DNA of 35,800 bases, taken from Thermogemmatispora sp. (lineage in GTDB: Bacteria; Chloroflexota; Ktedonobacteria; Ktedonobacterales; Ktedonobacteraceae). Positions 8,403 through 16,268 of this stretch are shown one piece after another. The notes beneath the pieces are model-generated. The model saw only the letters and a program-made list of their open reading frames with translations. It was not told the DNA's origin and did no database searches. The first letter of the stretch is position 1. Every line of letters begins with the position of its first letter. The stretch lies in NCBI RefSeq assembly GCF_019683755.1, contig NZ_JADGHT010000009.1, positions 1-35,800 of the forward strand, written 5' to 3'. Made by a program: the position numbers and the translations under genes.

Positions 8403-8481
8403 AAGCTACCGGACGGCCCGCCAGGACCAGGCCAGCCAGCAGGTCGGCTGATGACGAGAGAGGAAGATAAGGCGTGAAGAA

Positions 8482-8508
8482 GAGGGACGCCGAGGAATGG
8501 CGTCCCTC
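8482..8508. terminator. Hairpin terminator between convergent genes
   Basis: A perfect 10-bp stem (GAGGGACGCC with GGCGTCCCTC, 7-base loop) lies between the kinase stop and the cysteine synthase stop. The minus-strand side is followed by a TC-rich tract (TCTTCTTC), so it probably ends the minus-strand operon and may act in both directions. Confidence 0.65.
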
Positions 8509-8509
8509 C

Positions 8510-9460
8510 TTAGCAAGGCGAAGGTTGCAGGGTAGCGCTGGCCGTGGCCAGATAACTCTGACCGGCGGGCTGCATGAGCCAGCGCGGCTCACTCAGGTAC
8601 TTCCAGCCGCCATCGGCCAGGATGATGACAATCTTGCCTTCTTCCAGGCGCTCGGCCACGCGCAAGGCCACATCCAGCACCGCCCCACTCGACGGGCCGG
8701 CGAAAATCCCCTCTTGCTCCTTGAGTTGGAGTGTGCGCTCCCAGGCCTGTTGACTGGAGACCAGCAGGCGCTCATCGATGACGCGCAGGTCGAGCACCGG
8801 CGGGACAAAGCCATCGGCCAGATTGCGCAGGCCCTGAATGCTGTCGCCCTGAACCGGCTCGGCCCCAATCACACGAATGGCCGGGTTATACTCCTTGAGG
8901 CGGCGCCCGATGCCTGTTAAGGTGCCCCCCGAGCCGAGGCCGGCAACGACCACGCTGAGATCGGGCAGGTCACGCAGCAGCTCTACGCCGGTCGTCTCAT
9001 AGTGAGCGGCGGGGTTAGCCTCGTTTCCGTATTGGAAGAGCATCACATAGCGTGGATCGTCGCGCGCGATCTCCTGGGCCAGACGAATGGCGCCGTTACT
9101 GCCCGCCGCCCCTGGAGAAGTGATCACCGTGGCCCCATACAGCTCCAGCATGCGCCGCTTATCCTGTGTTCCCTTCTCTGAGACGACCGCCGTAAAGCGG
9201 TAGCCCTTCATCGTAGCGATCAGGGCCAGGGCCACGCCTGTATTGCCGCTCGTCGGCTCCAGCAAGATCGAATCGGGCTTCAGCAGACCGCGCGCCTCGG
9301 CCTCCTCGATCATTCTCAGGGCGATACGATCCTTAATGCTGCCCGAGGGATTGGCCCCCTCCATCTTGGCAAAGATACGCACACGCGGGCGTGGGCTGAA
9401 GCTCTTCAATTCGATTAGGGGCGTATTGCCAACCGTCTCCAGAATACTGCCATAGTACAT
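8510..9460 (-). CDS. cysM: Cysteine synthase (O-acetylserine sulfhydrylase family)
   Basis: PLP-dependent beta-replacement enzyme making cysteine from an activated serine and sulfide (or thiosulfate). The 316-residue protein begins MYYGSILETVGNTPLIEL, has the PLP lysine in NPSGSIKDR (Lys43), the substrate loop EPTSGNTG and the phosphate-binding glycine loop GLGSGGTLTG. The wording KMEGANPSGSIKDR is nearer CysM than CysK, but the two cannot be separated safely by eye. The start is the ATG at 9460, with AAGGAGGG 12 bases upstream. It lies 43 bases downstream of a PLP-dependent decarboxylase on the same strand, so the pair is probably one operon; the product could instead be a specialised beta-substituted alanine that the decarboxylase uses. 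Confidence 0.85.
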   Translation of the reverse strand: MYYGSILETVGNTPLIELKSFSPRPRVRIFAKMEGANPSGSIKDRIALRMIEEAEARGLLKPDSILLEPTSGNTGVALALIATMKGYRFTAVVSEKGTQDKRRMLELYGATVITSPGAAGSNGAIRLAQEIARDDPRYVMLFQYGNEANPAAHYETTGVELLRDLPDLSVVVAGLGSGGTLTGIGRRLKEYNPAIRVIGAEPVQGDSIQGLRNLADGFVPPVLDLRVIDERLLVSSQQAWERTLQLKEQEGIFAGPSSGAVLDVALRVAERLEEGKIVIILADGGWKYLSEPRWLMQPAGQSYLATASATLQPSPC

Positions 9461-9503
9461 GCGAAAAGACGTCCCTCCTTTCAAAAGCGCTCCGATGCTC
9501 GCC

Positions 9504-10967
9504 TCAGAGGGCGCAGAGCGCTCTGCCGACAGACAGCACCTCATCGATCATTGCCTGGATGTCATCGGCACTGGTAGCGTAGTGCACCAGGCAGGCGCGC
9601 AGCAGCTCCTGGCCGCGCAGGCGCGTGCTGGTCAGAAAGACCCGCCCGCGGCGCTGGATCTCGCGTGCGAGCTGCTGATTGAGGCGGTTGAGCAGGGTCG
9701 GCTCATCGCGCAGAGCGGGTGGAGCATAGCGGAAACGCACGATACTGAGAGGGCCACCCGAGATCAGCTCTAGCTCCTGCTGAGCAGCCACCTCGCGCGC
9801 CAGGAGCCGCGCCATACTGATATTGTTGCTAATGGCACGAGCCAGGCCGGCCCGACCCGCCGTACGTACTGTAGCCCAGGCGTCGAGGGCGCGGAAGCGG
9901 CGCGTACGCTGTAACGTGTACTCAGACATCCAGGCGGCATCGTCCTCGTCGTCGCTGTGGGTCAGGCGGAAAGCGTCGTGCAGAGCAGCGCCGTGGCGCA
10001 CAAGAGCGCAGCCGCAGTCGATGGGGACCGAGAGCCACTTATGCTGATCGGTGGCCAGAGAGTCGACCTGGTCGATGCCGCGGTAGAGCGGAGCGACGCG
10101 CGCGTCGAGGATGCCAAAGGCGCCGTAGGCCCCGTCGACATGCAGCCAGAGGCCCTCGGCGTGGCACAGCTCGGCCAGCTCCTGCAACGGATCAATGGCC
10201 CCGGTCTCGACGGTGCCGGCGGTGGCCGCCACACAGAACGGACGCAGCCCAGCGGCGCGGTCCTCGTGAATGCGGCGCTCCAGCGCCTCCAGGTCCATCC
10301 GATAGTCAGGTGTTGAAGGCACAATATGGATAGCAGCGCTGCCCAGGCCCATGGCTTCGACCGAGCGGCGAATGCTGAAATGACCCTGGTCGGACTGGTA
10401 GAGTACAAACGGTGGATGGTGGCCTTGCAGGCCCTCGCGGCGCACGTTCCAGCCGTCCTGTTCGGCTGCCCAGTAGCGAGCGGCCTGCAGACAGGTAAAG
10501 TTTGCTTCGGAGCCGCCGCTGACGAAAACGCCGGCGCTGCCTTCCGTCGGCAAGCCGGTCAGTTCCATCATCCAGCGCACGGCGCAGCGCTCCAGCTCCT
10601 GGCCAGCGTGATCGCCGATGCCACAGTTCGGGTTCATGGCCGCTGCCAGCGGCTTCAGTAGAATGCTGGCATGTGACGGGGCTGAATTGATCCAGCCGGC
10701 AAAGCGCGGGTGGCCATTGCCCTGGGGATAAGGGAGAATCAGCTCGCGCAGCAGTGTGAGCGTCTCCTCGAAGGGCCGCCCCTCCTCGGGCAGCCTCTGC
10801 CCACTGATCTGCTGCCGTACCTCCGCCGGCATCGGCTGCCAGACGGGGCGCTCGGCGATGCCGCTGAGGTAGCGCTCTAGCTCGTCAAGCACCAGCTCGC
10901 CGTAGCGACGCAGGCGCTCTGGTTCAAAGGTCAAGCCTGTTGCTGTCTTGTGACTGGTAATGGTCAT
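9504..10967 (-). CDS. Group II PLP-dependent amino acid decarboxylase
   Basis: Decarboxylase of the aromatic-L-amino-acid/glutamate/cysteine-sulfinate decarboxylase family, 487 residues. Visible are the N-terminal HPRFAGW (86-92), GGSEANF (151-157), the PLP-stacking His196 in DQGHFSI, Asp278 in HVDGAYGA that holds the pyridine nitrogen, and the Schiff-base Lys310 in TDQHKW. The start used is the ATG at 10967 (MTITSHK); AAGGAG lies about 15 bases upstream, rather far, and an in-frame GTG at 10982 is possible. A still longer frame to 11117 would run through the promoter elements and is rejected. The substrate is not determined; pairing with a cysteine synthase hints at a sulfur amino acid. Upstream lie a palindromic -10 region and a 39-bp phased element. 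Confidence 0.85.
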   Translation of the reverse strand: MTITSHKTATGLTFEPERLRRYGELVLDELERYLSGIAERPVWQPMPAEVRQQISGQRLPEEGRPFEETLTLLRELILPYPQGNGHPRFAGWINSAPSHASILLKPLAAAMNPNCGIGDHAGQELERCAVRWMMELTGLPTEGSAGVFVSGGSEANFTCLQAARYWAAEQDGWNVRREGLQGHHPPFVLYQSDQGHFSIRRSVEAMGLGSAAIHIVPSTPDYRMDLEALERRIHEDRAAGLRPFCVAATAGTVETGAIDPLQELAELCHAEGLWLHVDGAYGAFGILDARVAPLYRGIDQVDSLATDQHKWLSVPIDCGCALVRHGAALHDAFRLTHSDDEDDAAWMSEYTLQRTRRFRALDAWATVRTAGRAGLARAISNNISMARLLAREVAAQQELELISGGPLSIVRFRYAPPALRDEPTLLNRLNQQLAREIQRRGRVFLTSTRLRGQELLRACLVHYATSADDIQAMIDEVLSVGRALCAL

Positions 10968-11015
10968 CCTGAATAGGGGCACTCCTTTCTGTTCTCTCCA
11001 AGCATGCCACTGCTG

Positions 11016-11054
11016 TCTGAAATTTGGGCGCAGGCTTGCTAAAAATTCGCTGAA
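11016..11054 (-). promoter_or_regulatory. 39-bp phased half-site element, copy 2
   Basis: Plus-strand hexamers TCTGAA (11016), GGCGCA (11027), GCTAAA (11038) and GCTGAA (11049) lie at exact 11-base steps with the same order as copy 1 at 5785-5823, including the divergent GGCGCA unit and the AATTC spacer. It sits 49 bases before the decarboxylase ATG, in the orientation of that gene. Confidence 0.6.
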
Positions 11055-11082
11055 TCTGGCCGCTCTGCGGCGGGACTTTACA

Positions 11083-11097
11083 GAATTGTTACAATTC
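11083..11097. promoter_or_regulatory. 15-bp palindrome, probable operator
   Basis: GAATTGT-T-ACAATTC is a perfect 7-1-7 inverted repeat covering the putative -10 of the decarboxylase promoter, as expected for a repressor operator. The protein that binds it is unknown. Confidence 0.5.
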
Positions 11098-11117
11098 TTT
11101 TGCCTATGCTTGATCAA
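11088..11117 (-). promoter_or_regulatory. Putative decarboxylase-cysM operon promoter
   Basis: On the minus strand TTGATC (11112-11117), an 18-base spacer and TGTAAC (11088-11093) resemble a sigma-70 promoter. The -10 lies inside the palindrome at 11083-11097. Confidence 0.4.
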
Positions 11118-11193
11118 GGGAGGGTCGTTCTGAGGGCCTGGCAGAGCTGCTACTGATGGTGGGCGCTCTGGAGAGGAGTGGAGCCGCGTGCTA

Positions 11194-11223
11194 TTGTGAA
11201 CAACTCACCATATGAGGTAAAAT
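11194..11223 (+). promoter_or_regulatory. Putative leuCD promoter
   Basis: TTGTGA (11194-11199) and TAAAAT (11218-11223) are separated by 18 bases, matching four and five consensus positions. Transcription would start near 11230, leaving a leader of about 170 bases before leuC. Confidence 0.5.
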
Positions 11224-11398
11224 AGAGGAACAGATAGAGGGCGGAAACACCATTGCCTGCTGCTTTCCCAACGTTTTTGTTTTATCCTGCTTTTTCCGGC
11301 ATAGCGTGCATATGCTATGCACTCAGGCAGGACCGCCGCCCTATTCAGCGAGCGGAGCGGCCCGCAGCCAGACTCAGACAGGAACTGGAGAGAGAAGT

Positions 11399-12808
11399 AT
11401 GCCAAAGTCCATGTTTGAGAAGATCTGGGAAGCGCATGTTGTGCGCGACGTTCCCGGAGAGTCGACCATTCTCTACATTGATCGTCACCTGGTGCATGAA
11501 GCGACCTCGCCGCAAGCCTTTGCTGGCCTGAAGGCGGCGGGGCGCAAGGTCAGGCGGCCTGATGCCACGATAGCGGTGCTTGACCACAACGTGCCGACCC
11601 TCCAGGTGCGCGGCAGGCGGGTGCTGGAGCTTGTGGACCAGGCGAGCGCGCTCTGCATCACGACGATGGAGCAGAATGCCCGCGAGTTCGGCATCACCCT
11701 GTTTGATATGAACGATGAGCGTCAGGGGATCGTGCACATTATTGGCCCCGAGCAGGGCCTGACGCTTCCCGGGATGACCATCGTCTGTGGCGATTCGCAT
11801 ACCTCGACGCATGGGGCGGTAGGCGCGCTGGCCTTTGGCATCGGCACCAGCGAGATCGAACATGTGCTGGCAACTCAGTGCCTGTTGCAGAAGAAGCCGC
11901 GCTCGATGAATATCCGCATTGAGGGAAGCCTCGGCCCGGGCATTACGGCCAAGGATATCGCGCTCTATATGATTGGGCGCCTGGGCACGGGTGTGGGCAC
12001 GGGCCATGTGGTGGAGTTCAGCGGCTCGGCAGTGCGCAGTCTCTCGATGGAGGGGCGCATGACCTTGTGTAACATGGCCATCGAGGCGGGTGCGCGCGCG
12101 GGCATGGTGGCCCCTGACGAGACCACCTTTGCCTATCTCAAGGGCCGTCCCTTTGCTCCCAAAGGGGCCCTCTTTGAGCAGGCGGTCGAGGCCTGGAAGC
12201 AGCTTCCGAGCGATCCCGGCGCCCATTTCGATACGGTGCACGAGATCAATATCGATGGCCTGGCTCCGCAAGTGACCTGGGGCACCAATCCCGGCATGGT
12301 CGTCGATGTGACCGGCTGCGTGCCCGATCCCGCTGATGAGCCTGATCCGCAGAAGCGCCTGGCCTATGAGCGCGCTCTGCAGTATATGGGGCTAGAGCCG
12401 GGCCAGAAGATTACGGATATCCGCATCGATACAGTCTTTATCGGCTCCTGCACTAATTCGCGCCTGGAAGATCTGCGCCTGGCTGCTCAGATCGTGAAAG
12501 GGCGCCATGTGGCTCCGGGCGTGCGCGCGCTGGTGGTGCCCGGCTCGATGCAGGTGCGGCGCATGGCTGAAGAGGAGGGCCTGGCCGATATTTTCCGCGA
12601 GGCCGGTTTCGAGTGGCGCGCTGCTGGCTGCAGCATGTGCATCGCTATGAACGGCGACCGCTTGAGCGAGGGCGAGCGCTGTGCCTCCACGAGCAACCGC
12701 AATTTCGAGGGCCGTCAGGGCAAGGGCGGACGCACCCACCTGGTCAGTCCACCAATGGCCGCCGCTGCCGCGATCGCGGGCCACTTTGTCGATATCCGCG
12801 ATTTCTAG
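11399..12808 (+). CDS. leuC: 3-isopropylmalate dehydratase, large subunit
   Basis: Aconitase-family large subunit that isomerises 2- to 3-isopropylmalate in leucine synthesis, together with LeuD. The 469 residues match the usual LeuC length. It begins [14 protein letters not shown], has [16 protein letters not shown] (26-41), [22 protein letters not shown] (from residue 131) and the [4Fe-4S] cysteines in IGSCTNSR and [11 protein letters not shown]. The start is the ATG at 11399 with GGAGAGAG just upstream; the in-frame extension to 11306 has no family similarity. leuD follows after 157 bases. Confidence 0.95.
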   Translation: MPKSMFEKIWEAHVVRDVPGESTILYIDRHLVHEATSPQAFAGLKAAGRKVRRPDATIAVLDHNVPTLQVRGRRVLELVDQASALCITTMEQNAREFGITLFDMNDERQGIVHIIGPEQGLTLPGMTIVCGDSHTSTHGAVGALAFGIGTSEIEHVLATQCLLQKKPRSMNIRIEGSLGPGITAKDIALYMIGRLGTGVGTGHVVEFSGSAVRSLSMEGRMTLCNMAIEAGARAGMVAPDETTFAYLKGRPFAPKGALFEQAVEAWKQLPSDPGAHFDTVHEINIDGLAPQVTWGTNPGMVVDVTGCVPDPADEPDPQKRLAYERALQYMGLEPGQKITDIRIDTVFIGSCTNSRLEDLRLAAQIVKGRHVAPGVRALVVPGSMQVRRMAEEEGLADIFREAGFEWRAAGCSMCIAMNGDRLSEGERCASTSNRNFEGRQGKGGRTHLVSPPMAAAAAIAGHFVDIRDF

Positions 12809-12965
12809 CCAGCAGCGGCCCTCAGCTCGATCAGTCCGGGCAGACTCTGACCCGCTCCCTCCGCCTCTGCAGATGACGGCAGGACGGGTCAGAGCTGCTG
12901 GATAGGGGGCCAAAAGACAGGCAGGACAGAGAGAGACCATATCACCAAGGAGGCAGAGCGAGCCT

Positions 12966-13586
12966 ATGGAACCCTTTACGCGCCTCAAGGGCTTGGTAGC
13001 CCCGCTGAACCGCACCAATGTCAATACGGATGAGATTACGCCGGCGCGCTTCCTCAAGACGATTAGTCGCACCGGCTTCGCTCAGGCCCTGTTCGCTAAC
13101 TGGCGCTATCTAGGGGACGATAAGACGCCCAACCCCGACTTTGTGCTGAACCAGCCTCGCTATCAAGGGGCGACAATCTTGCTCGCCGGCGATAACTTCG
13201 GCTGCGGCTCCTCGCGCGAACATGCCCCCTGGGCGATCCGTGAGTATGGTTTCCGCTGTGTGATCGCCCCGAGCTTTGCCGATATCTTCTACAATAACTG
13301 CTTCAACAATGGTATTCTGCCGGTGACGCTCCCTGAACCCACCGTTCTGGAGCTATTCAAGGAGGTCGAGGCGACCGAGGGCTATGAGCTGGAGGTCGAT
13401 CTAGAGGCCCAGACGGTGACCACTCCCGACGGGCGTGTCTTCCAGTTCCCGATCGATCCCTTCCGCAAGCAGGCGATGCTCCAAGGTCTCGACAATATCG
13501 GCTGGACCCTCTCGCACCTCGATGAGATCCAGGCCTACGAGGAGCGTCGGCGGCAAGAAGCGCCCTGGGTCTTCAGTATCCGGTGA
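12966..13586 (+). CDS. leuD: 3-isopropylmalate dehydratase, small subunit
   Basis: Swivel-domain subunit pairing with LeuC. The 206-residue protein has the family start [28 protein letters not shown], the substrate-loop region [17 protein letters not shown] (77-93) and [20 protein letters not shown], all typical of LeuD of about 200 residues. The ATG at 12966 follows AAGGAGG by about 12 bases. It is in tandem with leuC; the 157-base gap between them is long for an operon but shows no terminator. Confidence 0.95.
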   Translation: MEPFTRLKGLVAPLNRTNVNTDEITPARFLKTISRTGFAQALFANWRYLGDDKTPNPDFVLNQPRYQGATILLAGDNFGCGSSREHAPWAIREYGFRCVIAPSFADIFYNNCFNNGILPVTLPEPTVLELFKEVEATEGYELEVDLEAQTVTTPDGRVFQFPIDPFRKQAMLQGLDNIGWTLSHLDEIQAYEERRRQEAPWVFSIR

Positions 13587-13915
13587 CAAGGGTGTCGCCG
13601 GCTTAAGATGACTGGCTGGCCGGCTGGCTGACTGACTGGGGCGTAAGCGGAAGCGCTGTCCGCCCCGACGCCGAAGGAGGCTGCTGGACGGGGCGCCTCT
13701 GGCGAATCGAGCAGCGAGCTGCCAGTAAGCAGGCGGCAGGCCAGTCGCTCCCTGACAGGCAAGTAAGCCAAGCAAGGACGTTAGCAGACCGGTCACTCCG
13801 CCGCGGACGTAGGACCGGTGCAGCGGCAGCGAACGGCCTCCGGAGGCTGACCTGCAGTGCGCCGGGCTTGCGTCCGTCTATGCGCGGGGCGAATAAACAA
13901 GAAAAGGAGCGCAAA
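13587..13915. other. leuD-pdhA intergenic region
   Basis: 329 bases with no convincing gene or -10 box. It starts with a low-complexity CTGGCTGGC/GACTGACTGG tract (about 13610-13640) and then a hairpin GGGGCG...CGCCCC (13638-13643 with 13661-13666) that has no T-run. The hairpin may separate leuCD from the pdh genes. Confidence 0.5.
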
Positions 13916-15013
13916 GTGGCGATTCACCAGATTGATCCCGGTCTGGTCCCTTTTCAGATCCTTGATCCTGACGGTAACCTGGTGGGAGAGATGCCCGCTC
14001 TCTCGCCGGAGCGCCTGCTCTATTTCTACCGAACGATGCGCCTGGCGCGTGCGTTCTCGGACCGCATCATTGCGATGCAGCGCCAGGGACGGGCCACGAC
14101 CTTCGGCTCTCTCACCGGTCAGGAGGCGGCCACCGTTGGGCTGGCCGCGCCTCTCCAGCCGCAGGACTGGCTGGCAACCTCATACCGTGAGATTGCCTCG
14201 TTGATCGTGAAGGGCGTACCTCTCAGTACCCTCGTCTATTCCTTCCGTGGCTACACTCCCCCGAACTGGCCCGCCGAGACGCGCTGTCTCCCCTATCAGA
14301 TTGTGATTGGAACGCAGATTCCTCATGCGGTAGGCCTGGCGATGGCGGCCAAGATTGCTGGCGACCCGGTGGTGGCGGTCGGCGTGTGTGGCGATGGGGC
14401 GACCTCGGAGGGCGATTTTAATGAGGCCCTGAATTTCGCCGGCGTCTTTCGCGCGCCGGTGGTGATCATTGTGCAAAATAATGGTTGGGCCATCAGTGTG
14501 CCGCGCCATCGTCAGTCGGCGGCGCCGACCCTGGCCGCCCGCGGCATCGGCTTCGGAGTGCCTTCGGCATTGGTCGATGGTAACGATATTCTGGCGGTCT
14601 ATGAGACGGTGCGCCAGGCGGTGGAGCGGGCGCGCGCTGGGGACGGACCGACCTTGATCGAGCTGCTGACCTACCGCATTGGCTCCCATACGACCGCTGA
14701 CGATGCCAGTCGCTACCGCGACCCCGCCGAGGTTGAGGCCTGGCGCGCCAAGGACCCCATTGCGCGCTTGCAGAAGTTCTTGCGGCGGCGCGATCTCCTC
14801 AGCGAGGAGCAGGATGAGGAGATTGGGGCCTCTGTGCTGGCCGAGATCGATGCGGCAGTGCGCGAGGCCGAGGCCATGCCACCAATGGCGCCCGATAGCT
14901 TCTTTGATTATGTGAGCGCGACCCTGCCGCCGCGCCTGCAGGCGCAGCGCGCCGAGCTGCTGCGCTTCGTGTCTCCCTCGCCCGCCCAGCCTCAGTCGGG
15001 CGAGCGCCACTAG
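13916..15013 (+). CDS. pdhA: Pyruvate dehydrogenase E1 component, alpha subunit
   Basis: Thiamine-diphosphate-dependent E1alpha that decarboxylates the 2-oxo acid and, with E1beta, acylates the lipoyl group of E2. The 365-residue protein shows LYFYRTMRLARAFSDRI near the N-terminus, GQEAATVG, and the ThDP motif GDGATSEGDFNEAL...VQNN with its terminal NN. Length fits PdhA of Gram-positives (about 370). The start is the GTG at 13916, six bases after AAGGAG; in-frame TTG and ATG codons upstream (13868, 13880) lack such a site. Pyruvate is preferred over branched-chain 2-oxo acids because the partner E1beta is so like Bacillus PdhB, but the leu gene context leaves a branched-chain role open. Confidence 0.85.
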   Translation: MAIHQIDPGLVPFQILDPDGNLVGEMPALSPERLLYFYRTMRLARAFSDRIIAMQRQGRATTFGSLTGQEAATVGLAAPLQPQDWLATSYREIASLIVKGVPLSTLVYSFRGYTPPNWPAETRCLPYQIVIGTQIPHAVGLAMAAKIAGDPVVAVGVCGDGATSEGDFNEALNFAGVFRAPVVIIVQNNGWAISVPRHRQSAAPTLAARGIGFGVPSALVDGNDILAVYETVRQAVERARAGDGPTLIELLTYRIGSHTTADDASRYRDPAEVEAWRAKDPIARLQKFLRRRDLLSEEQDEEIGASVLAEIDAAVREAEAMPPMAPDSFFDYVSATLPPRLQAQRAELLRFVSPSPAQPQSGERH

Positions 15014-15038
15014 TGAAGAGAAGGGGGAGGTGAGAGCA

Positions 15039-16025
15039 ATGGCTGTGCGCCCGATGACGATGATTGAAGCGCTCAATAATGCTCTGGCCCTGGAGCTGGA
15101 GCGCGACGAGCGGGTGGTCCTGCTGGGCCAGGATATCGGCCTCAATGGCGGGGTCTTCCGCGTGACCGATCAGTTGCAGCGCCGCTTTGGCGAGCGGCGC
15201 GTTTTCGATACCCCGCTGGCAGAATCGGCGATTATCGGGACGTCGATCGGCATGGCGGTCTATGGGCTACGCCCGATCGCTGAGATTCAGTTTGCGGGCT
15301 TCCTCTTCCTGTGCATGAGCCAACTGGTGACGCAAGCGGCGCGCATACGCTTCCGCAGCGCAGGGGCCTTTAGCTGCCCGCTGGTGGTGCGCTCGCCCTA
15401 TGGCGGTGGGGTGCGCACACCCGAGCTGCATTCGGATAGCCTGGAGGGGGTCTTTTTGCAGACGCCAGGCCTCAAGGTGGTAATCCCGTCGAATCCTTAC
15501 GATGCCAAAGGGCTGCTGGCGGCTGCTGTGGCCGATCCCGATCCCGTCCTCTTTCTGGAGAATATTAAGTTGTATCGCTCCTTCCGTCAGGAGACGCCCG
15601 AAGAGTACTATACGGTGCCGCTAGGAAAGGCGAAGACGGTGCAGGCGGGCGAGGATGTGAGCGTCTTCGCCTACGGGGCAATGGTGCCGGTGGCGCTAGA
15701 GGCGGCGCGCCAGGCTCAACAGGAGCTAGGGATCAGTGTGGAGGTGATCGATCTGCGCACAGTCTGGCCGCTGGACGAGGAGGCGATTGTGGCTTCGGTT
15801 GAGAAGACGGGGCGCGCCGTGGTAGTGCATGAGGCACCGCGCGCCGGCGGGATCGGGGCCGAGGTGACAGCGATAATCAATGAGCGTTGCCTCTATTCAC
15901 TGCTGAAGCCGGTGGCGCGCGTGACGGGCTACGATACGCCCTATCCAGTTCCCGGCGTGGAAGACTATTATCTGCCGACGCCGGCCAAGGTGCTGGCGGC
16001 ACTGCGGCAGGTGATGGAACCCTGA
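15039..16025 (+). CDS. pdhB: Pyruvate dehydrogenase E1 component, beta subunit
   Basis: Partner of E1alpha, completing the ThDP site. The 328 residues cover the family (about 325). Recognised stretches are MTMIEALNNAL, GQDIGLNGGVFRVT, VFDTPLAESAIIG, the RSPYGGGVRTPELHSDSLEG loop, LKVVIPSNPYDAKGLL and KLYRSFRQETPEEYYTVPLGKA; the last is strikingly like Bacillus PdhB. The start is the ATG at 15039, with GGAGGTGA five bases upstream, 25 bases after the E1alpha stop; an in-frame GTG at 15030 overlaps that ribosome site and was not used. Confidence 0.9.
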   Translation: MAVRPMTMIEALNNALALELERDERVVLLGQDIGLNGGVFRVTDQLQRRFGERRVFDTPLAESAIIGTSIGMAVYGLRPIAEIQFAGFLFLCMSQLVTQAARIRFRSAGAFSCPLVVRSPYGGGVRTPELHSDSLEGVFLQTPGLKVVIPSNPYDAKGLLAAAVADPDPVLFLENIKLYRSFRQETPEEYYTVPLGKAKTVQAGEDVSVFAYGAMVPVALEAARQAQQELGISVEVIDLRTVWPLDEEAIVASVEKTGRAVVVHEAPRAGGIGAEVTAIINERCLYSLLKPVARVTGYDTPYPVPGVEDYYLPTPAKVLAALRQVMEP

Positions 16026-16268
16026 GTCTGGCTGAGCTGGTCTGAGGCTCGCTAGCTCGCTCGCGCCTGGGCTGGTTGATTGATTGGTTGGTGGTTGAGT
16101 GGGAGCAGGCGGCATCTCTGGGAGACGCAGAGCAAAACAGGACAAGACAGGATAAGAGACGAAAATCGCGGGCTGGGCTGCAGTGATGGAGCGGATACCA
16201 GTGCTGGCCGCTCCAGTGGGGATCTTTGCCTCTGCGCAGGACCTGGCCCGTGGCGGAAGAGGTTCGCT

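Larger units (their letters stand above)
10968..11398. other. Divergent control region between the decarboxylase and leuC
   Basis: 431 bases without a gene. It contains, from left to right, phased element copy 2, a palindrome over the putative decarboxylase -10, the decarboxylase -35, and a leuC promoter with a leader of about 170 bases. Each is listed separately. Confidence 0.7.

Noticed and set aside
11345-12271. Minus-strand frame of 308 codons
   Set aside because: Antisense shadow of leuC, rich in His/Arg, no ribosome site.
13610-16095. Tetranucleotide-like tracts (CTGGCTGGC, TGATTGATTGG) in intergenic regions at about 13610-13640 and 16069-16100
   Set aside because: Short, imperfect and unrelated to each other; they look like slippage in unconstrained spacer rather than a repeat family.
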